A DNA stretch of 28,481 bases from Sperchopsis tessellata. Taxonomy: Eukaryota > Arthropoda > Insecta > Coleoptera > Hydrophilidae. Location of the stretch: contig JAWQRN010000551.1 in the NCBI GenBank assembly GCA_033557685.1, forward strand, positions 1-28,481, written 5' to 3'. A program made the position numbers and the translations under genes. The notes beneath the pieces are model-generated. The model did not search any database, was not told the origin of the DNA, and saw only the letters and a list, made by a program, of their open reading frames with translations. Below are positions 1 to 9,896 of this stretch, in pieces; position 1 is the first letter of the stretch; each line of letters starts with the position of its first letter.

Positions 1-38
1 GTTAAAAAGGAAATTTGCTGTCTTGTGGATATTCATAA

Positions 39-391
39 TGTTACAAAACTACTGCTGAATCTCTACACCACTAAGCGCATCGTCAGAATATTCGAATGAG
101 CACTCTAATCTACCTGAATGGAGACGAAACGTTCGCGAACGCGTTCAGCTCAGAGCCGTCTCAATGTTTCCAGAAGGGATTTCCGCCGCGAATGTAAGCC
201 GCGAGGCTGGATGGCGAGAGGTAATTATACTATGAAATTCAACGACAACGGTATTACGGGAGTATTCGGACGAATGTATCTGCTATAAAATTGTAATCTT
301 ATTTTGCAATATTTATTGTAAACTACTCACTTTAAAATAAATACACTTTAAAATTGTCGAATTGTTATTTGTGAACCCCTAAAACGTAACA
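39..391 (+). mobile_element. Solo LTR of a Ty3/Gypsy-like retrotransposon
   Basis: This 353-bp block starts TGTTAC and ends GTAACA, a perfect 6-bp terminal inverted repeat of the TG...CA type. It is flanked on both sides by ATAA (35-38 and 392-395), a 4-bp target-site duplication. Inside lie TATAAAA (284-290) and AATAAA (336-341), placed as expected for promoter and poly(A) signal. The end CCCCTAAAACGTAACA resembles LTR ends of insect Gypsy elements. No internal gag-pol adjoins it, so it is probably a solo LTR left by LTR-LTR recombination. Orientation is inferred from the order of TATA and AATAAA. Confidence 0.8.
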
Positions 392-440
392 ATAATTAAA
401 GAAAATGTAGGATGTCCTTCCACACATTTTATTATAATAA

Positions 441-473
441 TGACCGGTTTCGACCACTCAGATCATTTTCAAG
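441..473 (-). other. CTGAAGAT-stem-GAAAC hairpin motif, Penelope-like 3' region
   Basis: On the minus strand it reads CTTGAAAAT, GATC, loop TGAGT, GGTC, GAAACCGGTC. The stem pairs at all four positions, with one G-U. It lies about 180 bp downstream of the Penelope-like endonuclease relic on the same strand, as expected for a 3' terminal structure of that element. Confidence 0.55.
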
Positions 474-655
474 CTACAATACATTTCACAAATTAACATT
501 GTGTAATAGAAACGTTATTATATTAAAGCGATTCCTTAATATGTGCAACGTGAAGACAGCACCAGAGTGCGAGTTAATGTTAGTGAATAACGGCATTAGG
601 GTAAGGGATGAGATCCGTAAGAAATGAATGAAATTAATTCGAGAAAAAATTTTCA

Positions 656-1170
656 ACTAGATGAGATTGAGGTTAGGTTTGGCGTGGAAGCTAAGATATA
701 ACTCAAGATTTTTTGTGATATTGTGTTTGTGGCCTTTAGGGAGCAGATGTAAGATAAAAGGATTTTCTGAATGAGTTTTACGATTGAAAAACATAATGGC
801 TGGCAAAACAGGATATGTAAATATTGTGCTGGATACACTGAATATGTTCTTTATATCTGATCTGAAATGACCGACCAGTTTGACCAATATAATAACATAA
901 TTCCAATGTGGAGGCATAAAAGGAGAGAGGAATGGAAAATAGTCGGTGGAAGAGGAAAGTGAAAACAGCTAGCTTATGGTTCATGGGAAAATTGGAAAGG
1001 TATGATAATCAGTGGTTGGTATGTGTATTTTTCGAAATATTTGAAATTGGAAAAGACTTCCGTAGGGTTTAATGACAACACAGCCAAGGAAATCTAGGTG
1101 TCTGTTCCGCTCCATCTTATGAGTAAATTTCAAGTTCGCATAAAGCGAATTGATAGTAATGAAAATCCCT
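656..1170 (-). pseudogene. Penelope-like element: end of RT and GIY-YIG endonuclease
   Basis: Read on the minus strand, 1170 to about 990 encodes in broken frames a stretch like the end of Penelope-like reverse transcriptases (KFTHKMERNRHLDFLGC, then a YGSLF...FRK segment). It is followed by NHKLAVFTFLFHRLFSIPLS, the loop between RT and nuclease. From about 900 comes CYYIGQTGRSFQIRYKEHI, the core of a GIY-YIG endonuclease of the Penelope type: a YIG motif followed by G-R-S-x-x-x-R-x-x-E-H. A frameshift leads to HLLPKGHKHNITKNLELY, matching the usual HLL-x-x-GH-x-x-N end. At least two frame changes show that it is dead. Penelope-like elements insert by target-primed reverse transcription using this nuclease. 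Confidence 0.75.
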
Positions 1171-1374
1171 TCTATGGAATTTATATTACTTGCAATGACA
1201 CATGTAGAAACTGTTGTATGTTTATTAATGTATTTGGTGTAATAATAATAAATAATTACATATCTAGACCATAGTCTAATAGACTTAATGTGAGGGTCGC
1301 TTAAACTGCAGATACGTTATTCTAGACTATTCATGAAGATTACATGAACTAGAACTGAAGTAAAGAAATTGCTT

Positions 1375-2010
1375 ACGTCAAAAGACATCACAAGACAACT
1401 TTGTCGACCACGAGGTAAGTTTCAGGGAGTATTCAATGGAGTTTTTCACACCACAGGTGGAGGGCAAATTAGGGATTTTTGTAAGCTTTCCAAAGAAATA
1501 GTCGTACTGTGCGCATAATAGTTGGAATATGACACAGAAGATCGCTGATCGGAATGTCATCATTATGCATTTTTTAGAGGCCATAGATACTAGGCATGGA
1601 TGGGTTCATACTACAGAATATCTTTGTACCTTCCAGTATTCCAACGGTCTCAATAATTATACGCCAACTACATTTATTTATGACGCGGATAATATGTTTT
1701 CTGAACATATTCGTCAACTTAATAATTTCCAATCTAGAGTACTGAATACTTCGAACGTAATTTTATCTAAAGAAGAGATACTAGTTTTAAAGGTGGGTCT
1801 CAAGTATTACTCCGGAATTTTTTGATTTTAATCCTGCCAATAATAAGATCATCGATATTGCATCCATCATTGACAAGTTTATATCCTCCGCGTCTAATAG
1901 CATTGGATTTGGGTGTGGCAACCTCATTAAAACTCCTTTCTTTCACAAATCGTCAAATAATTCTGCTTTATTCGCAGCTTGAAGCTTTTCATGACGACAA
2001 TAATTTCTGA
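1375..2010 (+). pseudogene. Penelope-like element: N-terminal and early RT region (plus strand)
   Basis: The stretch 1529-1822 is open and contains VLNTSNVILSKEEILVLKVG followed by LKYY, like the (N)LS...LT-x-x-E-x-x-VL-x-KGL-x-(F/Y) segment before RT motif 1 in Penelope-like proteins. A frame change at about 1821 continues as NPANNKIIDIASIIDKFI, also as in that family. The first 230 bp reappear inverted at 2105-2345. Orientation is opposite to the endonuclease piece at 656-1170, so the locus is rearranged or holds two insertions. Family assignment of this part is weaker than for the GIY-YIG part. Confidence 0.5.
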
Positions 2011-2104
2011 AAAAATCATGAGATCCCTTCTAATAGTCGTTTGGATCGGTCTTAACCCGGTACGAAGTTACCCCACTATGAAGTTATCTCGCTTTCATAA
2101 ACCA

Positions 2105-2345
2105 ATATATGTATGCCTAGCCTTTAAGGCCTCTCCAAAATTCTAAAAGATAACATTTTGATGAGACCTGCTATGTCATATTCCAACTCTTGTGCGCACA
2201 GGATGGTTATTTTTTGGTTGATAAACTTAAGGAACTCCTTAAATTTTCCTCCAACTTTGTTATGAAAAACATCATGGAATTCTACCGGGAAACTTACTTT
2301 CATGGTCGATAAAAATCTTTTTGGTGTCTTTCGCCATAACAATTT
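2105..2345 (-). pseudogene. Inverted partner of the N-terminal Penelope-like segment
   Basis: On the minus strand a short open frame includes FHDVFHNKVGGKFKEFLKF and ITILCAQELEYDIAGLIKM. The same segment occurs degraded on the plus strand at about 1375-1600 (FNGVFHTTGGGQIRDF, then VVLCA and LEYD after two stops). The copy here keeps the frame better. It lies upstream of, and in the same orientation as, the minus-strand Penelope-like remnants at 656-1170, so it may be the 5' part of that insertion. Confidence 0.5.
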
Positions 2346-4204
2346 ATTATTTCAAGGTATATTTTCGAAATATTAACATTTCTTAACATTTTATTGTATA
2401 TTTATAAGAAATCGCATGGTATTAGAATTAGTTAAAGAATTATTTTTAATTCACTTTTCTCATATTAATTTGAAATATTTTATTGAAAAAAAAAATAATT
2501 TTAGTTGGTAAATGGTGTATAACCTTGTAATTATATTTTAAAATATTTAAAAATATGCGTTAGAACTTTGTCTTTGAATTGTTTCTATTTAAAAGGTTTC
2601 ACAAATTCTAAAACTAAAAGTATTGTCACAACCATATAGAGCTGTGATTGATCCTATTTAGTTTTATATTAAAAATACATTATTTTGAATTCATCAAACT
2701 AATTCAATTTATTGGAATGTTGGGAGAGTTGTTTACACGCATGTTTATCTCTCTTTTAGCGGAAACCTTTTTTTATAATCTACTGGTATTCATGCATGAT
2801 CATTCATTGGAACGACTTCTTCTCGAATGACTACTGACTGTATTATAAAACTGAGCTGCAGGAATTCGTTAACCTCTCTATTTGTATATACTAAATCTTG
2901 ACATTAGAGTTGTTGTCACGTCTGGTTTGTTCATTATGTGATTTTAAGTCCCTCATAATGGCCTACCGTATATGACTTTGAGGTAAAATAATATATAATA
3001 TAATATTCAGAAAAAAATGTATTTTAAAATAGGATATACGGTTATCTACCAGAAAGCCTGAATATACTACTGAGACCGTGGAAGTGTACGTACAGACTTA
3101 CTTACAAAGACTTGAAAATATCGAAGAATCATTTTTGAACTGAAACATATTATTTAATTCGGAAATAATAAATAGTCCTCTACGGGAAAGTTGCTATCAC
3201 AACGCTCCACACAAAAAAGCCTTCATTTGACCCTGATCCAGAATCTCTCATAAATTGCTAGAAAATTTTAATTTATGCCACAGAGTAGTTGATCAGCGAG
3301 GGTACTACCAAGAAATGATAATATTAATATTATTAAAGTATGCAACAACATAAAACCATTACTAATAACTGTTTTTGTAATATTATGTAAATACAAACGA
3401 ATAATATTGGCCTATTTTTATTATGTATTAGAGGATTTACATTAAATTAAATATGAAAATGTACATACTTTTTATCAATAATAATTTTTACTGAAAAAAT
3501 CCAATGTGAAATCGTATTATTGGTAAACTGTGTGCATAATACAATCAAATGCATGTACAAGTCATTAATCCTCCAACGTGCCACAAATAGTAGTTTTTAG
3601 ATATATTTTTTTATCTACATAAATCAAGTGTTTCTGGTTCATTTTTTTTAAGTAGAACAAAAGTTAAAAATTTTAAAGACAAATGAAATACAATGAAGGA
3701 TACAATGTTTACGTGAGTTTATTTTTAATGAGAAGCGATGTGCAAAACTTCCCTCACTTCTTGCTATTAAAATAGTTCCTGCGTAAGTTCAATTTAAAAA
3801 AAAAATAATATTTATATCAATGCTATTTTGGTTAGAAATATCATACACGCGTTCACGATAAATCAGGCACCATCTTTATTGTTTATTGAAATCTTTCTGT
3901 GGCCAATGCTTAAACTTGAATAGGGCTTTTAACGCGCTTGTTGTCGCAGTCACCAATAATTCACGGGAATCAAAATTGCACGGCCCTCCTCCAATAGACT
4001 AACTGTAAAATACTTTTATTCACTTATGTTCTAAGTTGAGACCTTCTGTTTGAGAAATGTACTAAAATTTGAAGCGGTAAAGTAAGGAAACAGATATATG
4101 TACTTACAAATTATTTTTGGAAACAAATATAAGTACTGACAAATTATTTTTTGGTATAAATGATCGAGTCGCAAACGATTAGTTGGTTCAAAAGCATTCA
4201 TATT

Positions 4205-4345
4205 CATTCATGACTATATCAATGGTATTTCCGAGTGGAAACGTGCAGAGGTTCTGAGAAGTACCGAAGTTTTGTCTACTGTTGCAAGGGATATTTTCAA
4301 TGCGAGTGGGGGGTTGAGTTAATTCGTTGAAGTAACACCTGTTGT
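4205..4345 (-). repeat. Single-arm copy of the foldback-related repeat
   Basis: On the plus strand the segment from TTTCCGAGTGGAAACGTG through AGAGGTTCTGAGAAGTACCG and ACTGTTGCAAGGGATATTTT matches one arm plus the loop of the foldback element at 28281-28464. The second arm is missing. It is followed by GTTGAGTTAATTCGTTGAAG, which is roughly the reverse complement of the other half of that loop. Confidence 0.7.
4265..4301 (-). other. Degraded CTGAAGAT-stem-GAAAC hairpin motif
   Basis: On the minus strand it reads ATTGAAAAT, ATCC, loop with TTGCAACA, AGAC, AAAACTTC. It is the counterpart of the motif at 28331-28368. The stem no longer pairs well and GAAAC has become AAAAC. Confidence 0.45.
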
Positions 4346-4879
4346 AGGTGTATCATATAATATAATTTTTCATTTACCTACTTTTTAGAATTTGAAACCT
4401 CTTCTATGGTTGTATTATTAATAAATTAGCAATTGCTTAATGACTTAATGATATCAATCCATTAAGGATTTATGTTTCTAAAAAACTATAATTTCTGTAG
4501 CATTCTTGTCGACTCCATGCAGTTATATCTGACTTGTTTAATAAATTTTAAAATTTATTACAAAACCAATTTTAAAATCGTTACGTATTTTGACAGAAAA
4601 TGTTAAGCAAAATCGAAAAAAAAGTTAAATTGTATATTTTTTCAGAAAAGAAGTTGAAATGCATCTAAACGCAGAATTTTAGGATAATTTGTTGATACTT
4701 AACAAAAAGATAAAATGTCTTTAGCATCTTAATTAATATCAGATATGTCGACTGTCAGACGACTTACAAACACTGTGTACCTATAGTATGTATCTTTGAA
4801 GATTTGTACCTGTTGGCCATAAGAAAGACTGAAACCTCTGTAGACCAAATAATTGACTACTGATAATTTATGTGAGGGG

Positions 4880-5283
4880 TGATGTGCCGATGTGTGTGCC
4901 ATCAGCAAGCTTTGCAACAAGAACGTTCAAGAACGGAATATTGCATTCTCTTGAAAAATATATAATCGAAATTATGCGGAATCTCCGCAAGAGACATGCC
5001 GGTATATTGTCGGCCAAATGTACATTGACATTGAAAAAGCGTTCGACAAGTTTGGCATCCCGGACTTCTGAGGAAACAGATATACACGGAACTTTTACGT
5101 CATTCGGACGTATCTAAGAGACAGAAGTTTCTGTCAGTAGAGGGAGCGACGTCGACTAGAAGAGTCAAAAGGGCAGGCGTACCGGAAGGTATCGTCATCG
5201 GTGCTTTGTTGCTTAACTTGTTTGTCAATGACATTCCAAAGGACATCATCGCATTGTAAGTGGACTACATCGCCGAATTGCGG
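4880..5283 (+). pseudogene. Jockey-like non-LTR retrotransposon RT, 5' half
   Basis: Broken plus-strand frames encode successive RT motifs of the Jockey clade. HQQALQQERSRTEYCIL stands where HQFGFR-x-x-H(S/T)T is usual. MYIDIEKAFDKFGIPDF corresponds to the D-x-x-KAFD motif. FLSVEGATSTRRVKRAGVPE and GIVIGALLLNLFVNDIPKD correspond to VSVEGA...RAGVPQGSVLGPLLFNLY-x-NDIP. The frame then reaches AL-stop-VDYIAEL, a damaged version of the catalytic L(Y/F)ADD box. At this point an inverted fragment of the same element type begins. Several stops and frameshifts show it is dead. Confidence 0.8.
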
Positions 5284-5735
5284 GGCTAGTACTTCTGCGG
5301 ATTTCGGTCATACTTATCTCTCTCGGACATGTGTTTGTGTTTGTAGTAAGCATTTTGGGGGTCGTACTGTCCAAGCTCTCTAATTAGAGAGTTGACGTGC
5401 GATTCTCCAGCATCGTACATTATTTGGGTTTGTCTCAACACAAACTCATCCACCGTGTCGATCATACGATCGCGATGCAGCGTTCTATTTAGAATAAAAC
5501 AATGCACACTAGTTTTCGCTCGCAGTGTCTTGTTCTGGAATACCTGCAAGCGTTTCGTGCATGTAGGTTCGTACAACCACGCTGTGGCAACGATTGTGAG
5601 TACCGGGCGGATCATGCTCTGAAAAAGCACATGTTTTGTTTCGAGCGATAATTTCGACAGGCTGTTTAACATAGGGTAATGTCTGCAGAACTGCCCGGTT
5701 GCCTTATACAGAACATAGTCCAGGTCTACTCAGTC
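5273..5735 (-). pseudogene. Inverted copy of Jockey-like RT C-terminus
   Basis: On the minus strand an open stretch of 128 codons (5672 to 5286) encodes the RT thumb and C-terminal tail: LSLETKHVLFQSMIRPVLTI, AWLYEP, KRLQVFQNKTLR, then GQYDPQNAYYKHKHMSERDK up to the stop. The pattern IRPVLT...KKLQVFQNK-x-LR is diagnostic of Jockey elements. The same segment occurs on the plus strand at 5938-6372. Similarity ends just past the stop codon, without the 3' UTR, so this is not an ordinary 5'-truncated insertion with its own 3' end. Confidence 0.8.
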
Positions 5736-6369
5736 ATGTAAGCTGGACCAAGTCGCCATGCTGCTTCAGCGTCAACTGCGTGACCTGGAAGCGTTCTACT
5801 ATATATGGCGCATCAAGGCTAATGTGCAGAAAAGCGAAGCAACTGTCTTTCGGAGTTATTCAACGCTAACATCCCCTGGAAGGATACAGCCAAATACCTA
5901 GAAGTTACCCTAGATGACGGCGGAACTTCCGAGCTATACGGACTCTGTTATGTATAAGGCACCCGGGCAGTTCTGCAGACTTTACTCTATGTAAAACAGC
6001 TGGTCGAAATTATTGCTCGAAATAAAACGTGTGCTTTATCAGATCATGGTCCGTTAGGTGCTCACATACTGTGCCGCAGCGTGGTTGTACGTGCCTACGG
6101 AAATGAAACGCTTACAGGTATTCCAGAGCAAGACACTGGGAGCGACAACTAGTGCGCATTTCTTTGTTCGAAATGGAACGTTGCATCGTGATTGTATGAT
6201 CGACACGATGGATGAATTTGTGATCAGACAAACCCAAAAAATGTACGATGCTGGACAATCACACGACAACTCTCTGATTGGAGAGCTTGGACAGTACGAC
6301 CCCCAAAATGCTTACTACAAACACATGTCCGAGAGAGATAAGTATGCCCTAAATCAGCAGAAGTACTAG
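5736..6369 (+). pseudogene. Jockey-like RT, 3' half
   Basis: The reading interrupted at 5283 resumes here: LLQRQLRDLEAFYYIWRIKA, NVQKSEATVF, NIPWKDTAKYLEVTLDD, then, after frame changes, YCAAAWLYVPTEMKRLQVFQ and a tail ending in a stop at 6367-6369. Order and spacing are those of Jockey RTs after the ADD box (WRIK-x-N-x-x-KS, then W-x-x-x-AKYLGV-x-LD). Together with 4880-5283 this was one RT gene, now with a roughly 450-bp inverted piece inside it. What follows (6370-6500) is probably its 3' UTR. Confidence 0.8.
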
Positions 6370-6504
6370 CCCCCGCAATTCAATCATATCCCCGTTCAGT
6401 TCTATATTGTACACCAAGTAATTACCCTAGGGTAGATACTTGGACTTGTTTTACCATTATTTCTATTTTTAGGAAGAAGTTCATAAGATAAAGAAGAGAT
6501 CAAT

Positions 6505-6693
6505 CTATAATTAACAGTTTTGAGAGCTACATGTTCGCCTATTCTTAGCACTTTTTAGAGCTACATTGAAGTCTACACCTCGCACATTTGCAGTTTAAAT
6601 TTAGTGCTTTTAAGAGTTACATGTCTTGATGTGGACGAAAACATCGACAAAAACGAAAGCCAACACACGGTTATCTCCTGGAAAACCTGTAGA
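6505..6693 (-). repeat. Short interspersed repeat with ~34-bp units, copy 1
   Basis: Read on the minus strand it starts TCTACAGGTTTTCCAGGAGA and contains three diverged units of about 34 bp beginning ATGTA(A/G)CTCT. The central unit, ATGTAGCTCTAAAAAGTGCT, recurs nearly unchanged at 16290-16493 in the opposite orientation. It has no coding capacity. It may be a MITE. Confidence 0.7.
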
Positions 6694-8280
6694 TATTTTA
6701 ATGTATTTTTTATTCCTTTGTATACAGGTTCTTGGCGATATTTTAATAAAACACGAGAAATAAAATAGATGCTAAAAAAACATTTAAAAATGTCTACCAT
6801 ATGTATCTGAAGTATACTAAAAAAAATAGGTTCTGGATTATTTTAATACTTGACATTATGAATAAAAGTCGAAACAGTTAAAAGCGTATTGTTGTTTTCA
6901 TTCATATACTGTAAGTGTTAACTACGGAAAACTTAACCGCCAGTAATTTGAATTATGAGATACCCTGTACGCTGGCAACCTGATAAAACAATCATTATTA
7001 GATTGGTAAGCAATTTAAACATTTTTGGATTATTTTGTAAATCTTGACCTAAAACATACACGAAAGATATTTTAGAGTGGGACACAATTTTGGGTTAAGT
7101 ACGACTTGAACCAAACACTTCTTTTAGAGAGCTATAGTAAAAAAGGAGGATATAACAAAAATAAGATCCTACAAAATTTTGAAAATAACGGCATATCAAA
7201 TGAATGGTCTACACGATATAATCACGGTAATTTCCTTAGATGTTTAAATTTCTGCTAATGGTTGCCAACTTTTCTACAAACCACAATTTATAAGAAAGAA
7301 AACAATACTATTCAAGATTTGAGAAATAATTTAAAATAAGCTTTTTTTAAAATTAGGCTCCATATGCTATAAAGGAAGTAAATTCTGTGAGAAGAATGTG
7401 CCACTTATTATTTGAGCACCGATTATAATGTTTAGTTTTTGTATTTAATTGTTTGTAATAGATTTAAGAATAAAGAGCGATAGTTCACACCCAAAACCCA
7501 TCCTTATGGTAAACAAGGCTAAAAGAAGAAGTAAATTCAGATGCTGGGTTTCTAGTTTTTAATTATTTTTAAATTTATTATAAAGTAAATACATTTTTTG
7601 TCTTTTTAATATTGTTTGTGATGTTCTCATATTGGAGATACATTATCAATAACAAAATATGTAATGGTAAGAAAGGTATTGTTTGTAGAACATTTGACAA
7701 TCGGCCCTCCCAAATACTATGTACTAAGTTGTAACGATCTTAAAGAAAACTAAAACAACACATGACATATATTATTAAATTACAAAAAAAATTCTCTATT
7801 AAAGATAAATTTGAATATAGTCTCCGTTTAAAAGAAATATAAATATATTTCATAACTCAAAATAATACTGGAAATTTGTCCACCCGGACAATTTATAACA
7901 ATGAGAATGTTTAACTATTTTTGAATATCTATAAAAAAAACTAAGTTACAAGCCCTTGTCAAAAAGTCGAAGTTTTCAATTTCGTCCTGAAGCTCGGAAA
8001 TGATAAAGATTTAATTTCTATTTTGATTATATTAATTTTCTCAAAAAATTTCAACCCAAACCGTAATTAGATTATCCTCTAACTATATTATTATCAAATT
8101 TTTCTATTTACTACCATCAAAAATGGGACAGCTGTATACACGCATAGAAAGATTTTACATCAACATTTAATAATAACATTAAGAAAGCCAATGAAGTTAT
8201 CCCAGTATTATATATTATGTACTAAAGGAAAAAAACTACTGCGGAACAAATCCTAAAAGGAAACACCAAATGTTTACACG

Positions 8281-8316
8281 TCGACGGGTTTCGATGCATC
8301 TCGCTTCATCTTCAGG
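8281..8316 (-). other. CTGAAGAT-stem-GAAAC hairpin motif
   Basis: On the minus strand the sequence reads CTGAAGAT, then GAAGC, loop GAGAT, GCATC, then GAAACC. The stem pairs G-C, A-U, an A-A mismatch, G-C and C-G. The same layout occurs at 441-473, 4265-4301 and 28331-28368. No coding remnant was recognised next to this copy. Confidence 0.55.
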
Positions 8317-9271
8317 ACAAACAAGTTACAAACCAAAACAAAATATGATTTATATTAATTATAACCTACGAAAATAAAGTAATTACCTATTACTATAGTG
8401 AGTGTCGGCTTTTAGCGCGCCCACCATTTGTGCATTTTCAATATTTTTATTACTAAAAGTAATAATTGTTAATAGTAATAAAATGCAGGATATAGCCGTT
8501 TAAAAATCGAGTTGGTAGTGTAATTAATGAGATATTCCTTTCAGGTGGTTAAAATAATTTGAAACATACACTTATTTTCCTTCGCGCAAACGAAAAGGTG
8601 TAAAATTTGGTAACTAAACATCCTTGGAAGAGTTTTGAGTAGAGCATTCATTGAGAAAGTGCAAAATATTACAAAAATAATAATAATAATATAGATTTTT
8701 ATACAATTGTTTCCGAAAACATTCTCCACGTTGAAATTTGAAATAGAACACAGAAATTTTCTGATTGAGTTTATTGTGACCCCTAGAAATGTATCCTACT
8801 TGGATGTGCTAATGAATAAAATATTATTTTGGTCTCTGAAGTTGAATATTATAGGATCTGGAGGCAATTAAATATGGAAAAAATACAATACTGCTAAAAA
8901 CATAGTTTTCTAAATGGTACCATAATTGGTCATGTGGGTTTTTAATTAGAATATTTTTCAAAGAATAAGTTGGTCTTAGTATTTTTACTTCCTATGAAAT
9001 AATTTTTTGAATTTAGTTTTGAAATTTAAGTAGAGGTTAATTTCTGGAAAAAGTGGTAGAAAGGTGTAACAATACATGCCCAAAAATATATTTTAGTATA
9101 AGCAATACTTTTAGCAAATTTCAAAAACTAATATTAATAAACATATAAAAAAGGGTGGGCCTAGTTTGGTTGTCCACTGTACAGCATAGTTTATTCACCA
9201 ACGACAAGATGTAGAGAGCATTTTTTTCAAATGGTAGAAACTGTAAGCATTTTTATAATTACGAATAACAA

Positions 9272-9511
9272 GTGTTACATTGGGGACATTTTTCGGGAAA
9301 ATCGCTAGCAAGAATGGTTAGTGAAATTAATTACAGTTGCGTACAAGCAAGACATCAGTATATGACACATGGCCGTGACTGTTATGTTGCAGGTGCTCAG
9401 TTGGACAGAATGCGTTTTTGCAGGGGCAAATCAAAAAAATATGAATTTAAAAATTGGGCTTCTAAATTTACCTTTGAAGATTTGATCGTCTCTTTAAATA
9501 AACACATTTAG
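9272..9511 (+). CDS. Unrecognised open stretch, 79 codons
   Basis: This stretch has a more protein-like composition than the surrounding AT-rich sequence (several Trp, Cys, His and Arg; for example AGAQLDRMRFCRGKSKKYEF followed by KNWASKF). I do not recognise the family. It may be a fragment of a transposon gene. It has no visible promoter or splice sites and no adjoining coding sequence, so a standalone gene is unlikely. Confidence 0.25.
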   Translation: MLHWGHFSGKSLARMVSEINYSCVQARHQYMTHGRDCYVAGAQLDRMRFCRGKSKKYEFKNWASKFTFEDLIVSLNKHI

Positions 9512-9676
9512 GGTCAGATGTGCACTGATAAGTACCTTTATTATATCTCATTAGTTTCTGCAGTAGTAAATAGGTGACTTATTTGGATTATTTTAAAAGA
9601 GTATGACATGTATTTGGATAAATGGAAGTATGGGTGAATATTTAGAAATAGGACAAGGATATGTTATGCTTCGTAG

Positions 9677-9896
9677 CTATACGTGAGGCTTGTTGGAAAG
9701 GGAGGTAAAAATGGTCGGTGGTAGAAAAGTGAATATTTTAATGTATGCTGATGATGCAGTGGTATTAAGAGAAAATGTTGATGAATTACAGTTGACATTA
9801 GATGGGCTGTCACAAGCAAAAGAAATAATGGAACTTAAAGTTGACGTGGCTGAAACGAAAGTTTTGGTGTTTGAGAGTGAGACAATGAAAGAGTAA
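9677..9896 (+). pseudogene. Non-LTR reverse transcriptase fragment with intact YADD
   Basis: The frame encodes VGGRKVNILMYADDAVVLRE, then DELQLTLDGL and VDVAETKVLVFES. This is the catalytic YADD box of a non-LTR reverse transcriptase with the usual following helix and the N-x-x-KT-(K/E)-x-(L/M)-V-F strand. Only this part of the palm remains, with no nuclease or thumb. It ends in a stop at 9894-9896, exactly where the oppositely oriented Gypsy relic starts. The clade cannot be fixed from so short a piece, but it is clearly different from the Jockey relic at 5 kb. Confidence 0.7.

Noticed and set aside
441..473. Canonical hammerhead ribozyme
   Set aside because: The core needs CUGANGA directly on the stem; here an extra U intervenes and the first C, U and G positions are altered, so I report only a hairpin motif.
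412..627. Plus-strand open stretch of 71 codons
   Set aside because: It runs antisense through the 3' region and hairpin motif of the Penelope-like relic; composition shows no protein signature.
1378..1584. Minus-strand open stretch opposite the Penelope-like N-terminal segment
   Set aside because: The opposite strand carries the meaningful similarity to the inverted copy at 2105-2345; this is its shadow.
2085..2110. YES-E-I codons on the minus strand considered as a cDENN LYERRI motif
   Set aside because: A stop follows within a few codons and no flanking DENN residues are present.
5392..5622. Plus-strand open stretch inside the inverted Jockey piece
   Set aside because: It is antisense to a clear RT C-terminus, and its counterpart at 6054-6269 is also a shadow.
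7870..7900. TTGTCCACCCGGACAA palindrome
   Set aside because: A short hairpin without context; expected by chance in a window of this size.
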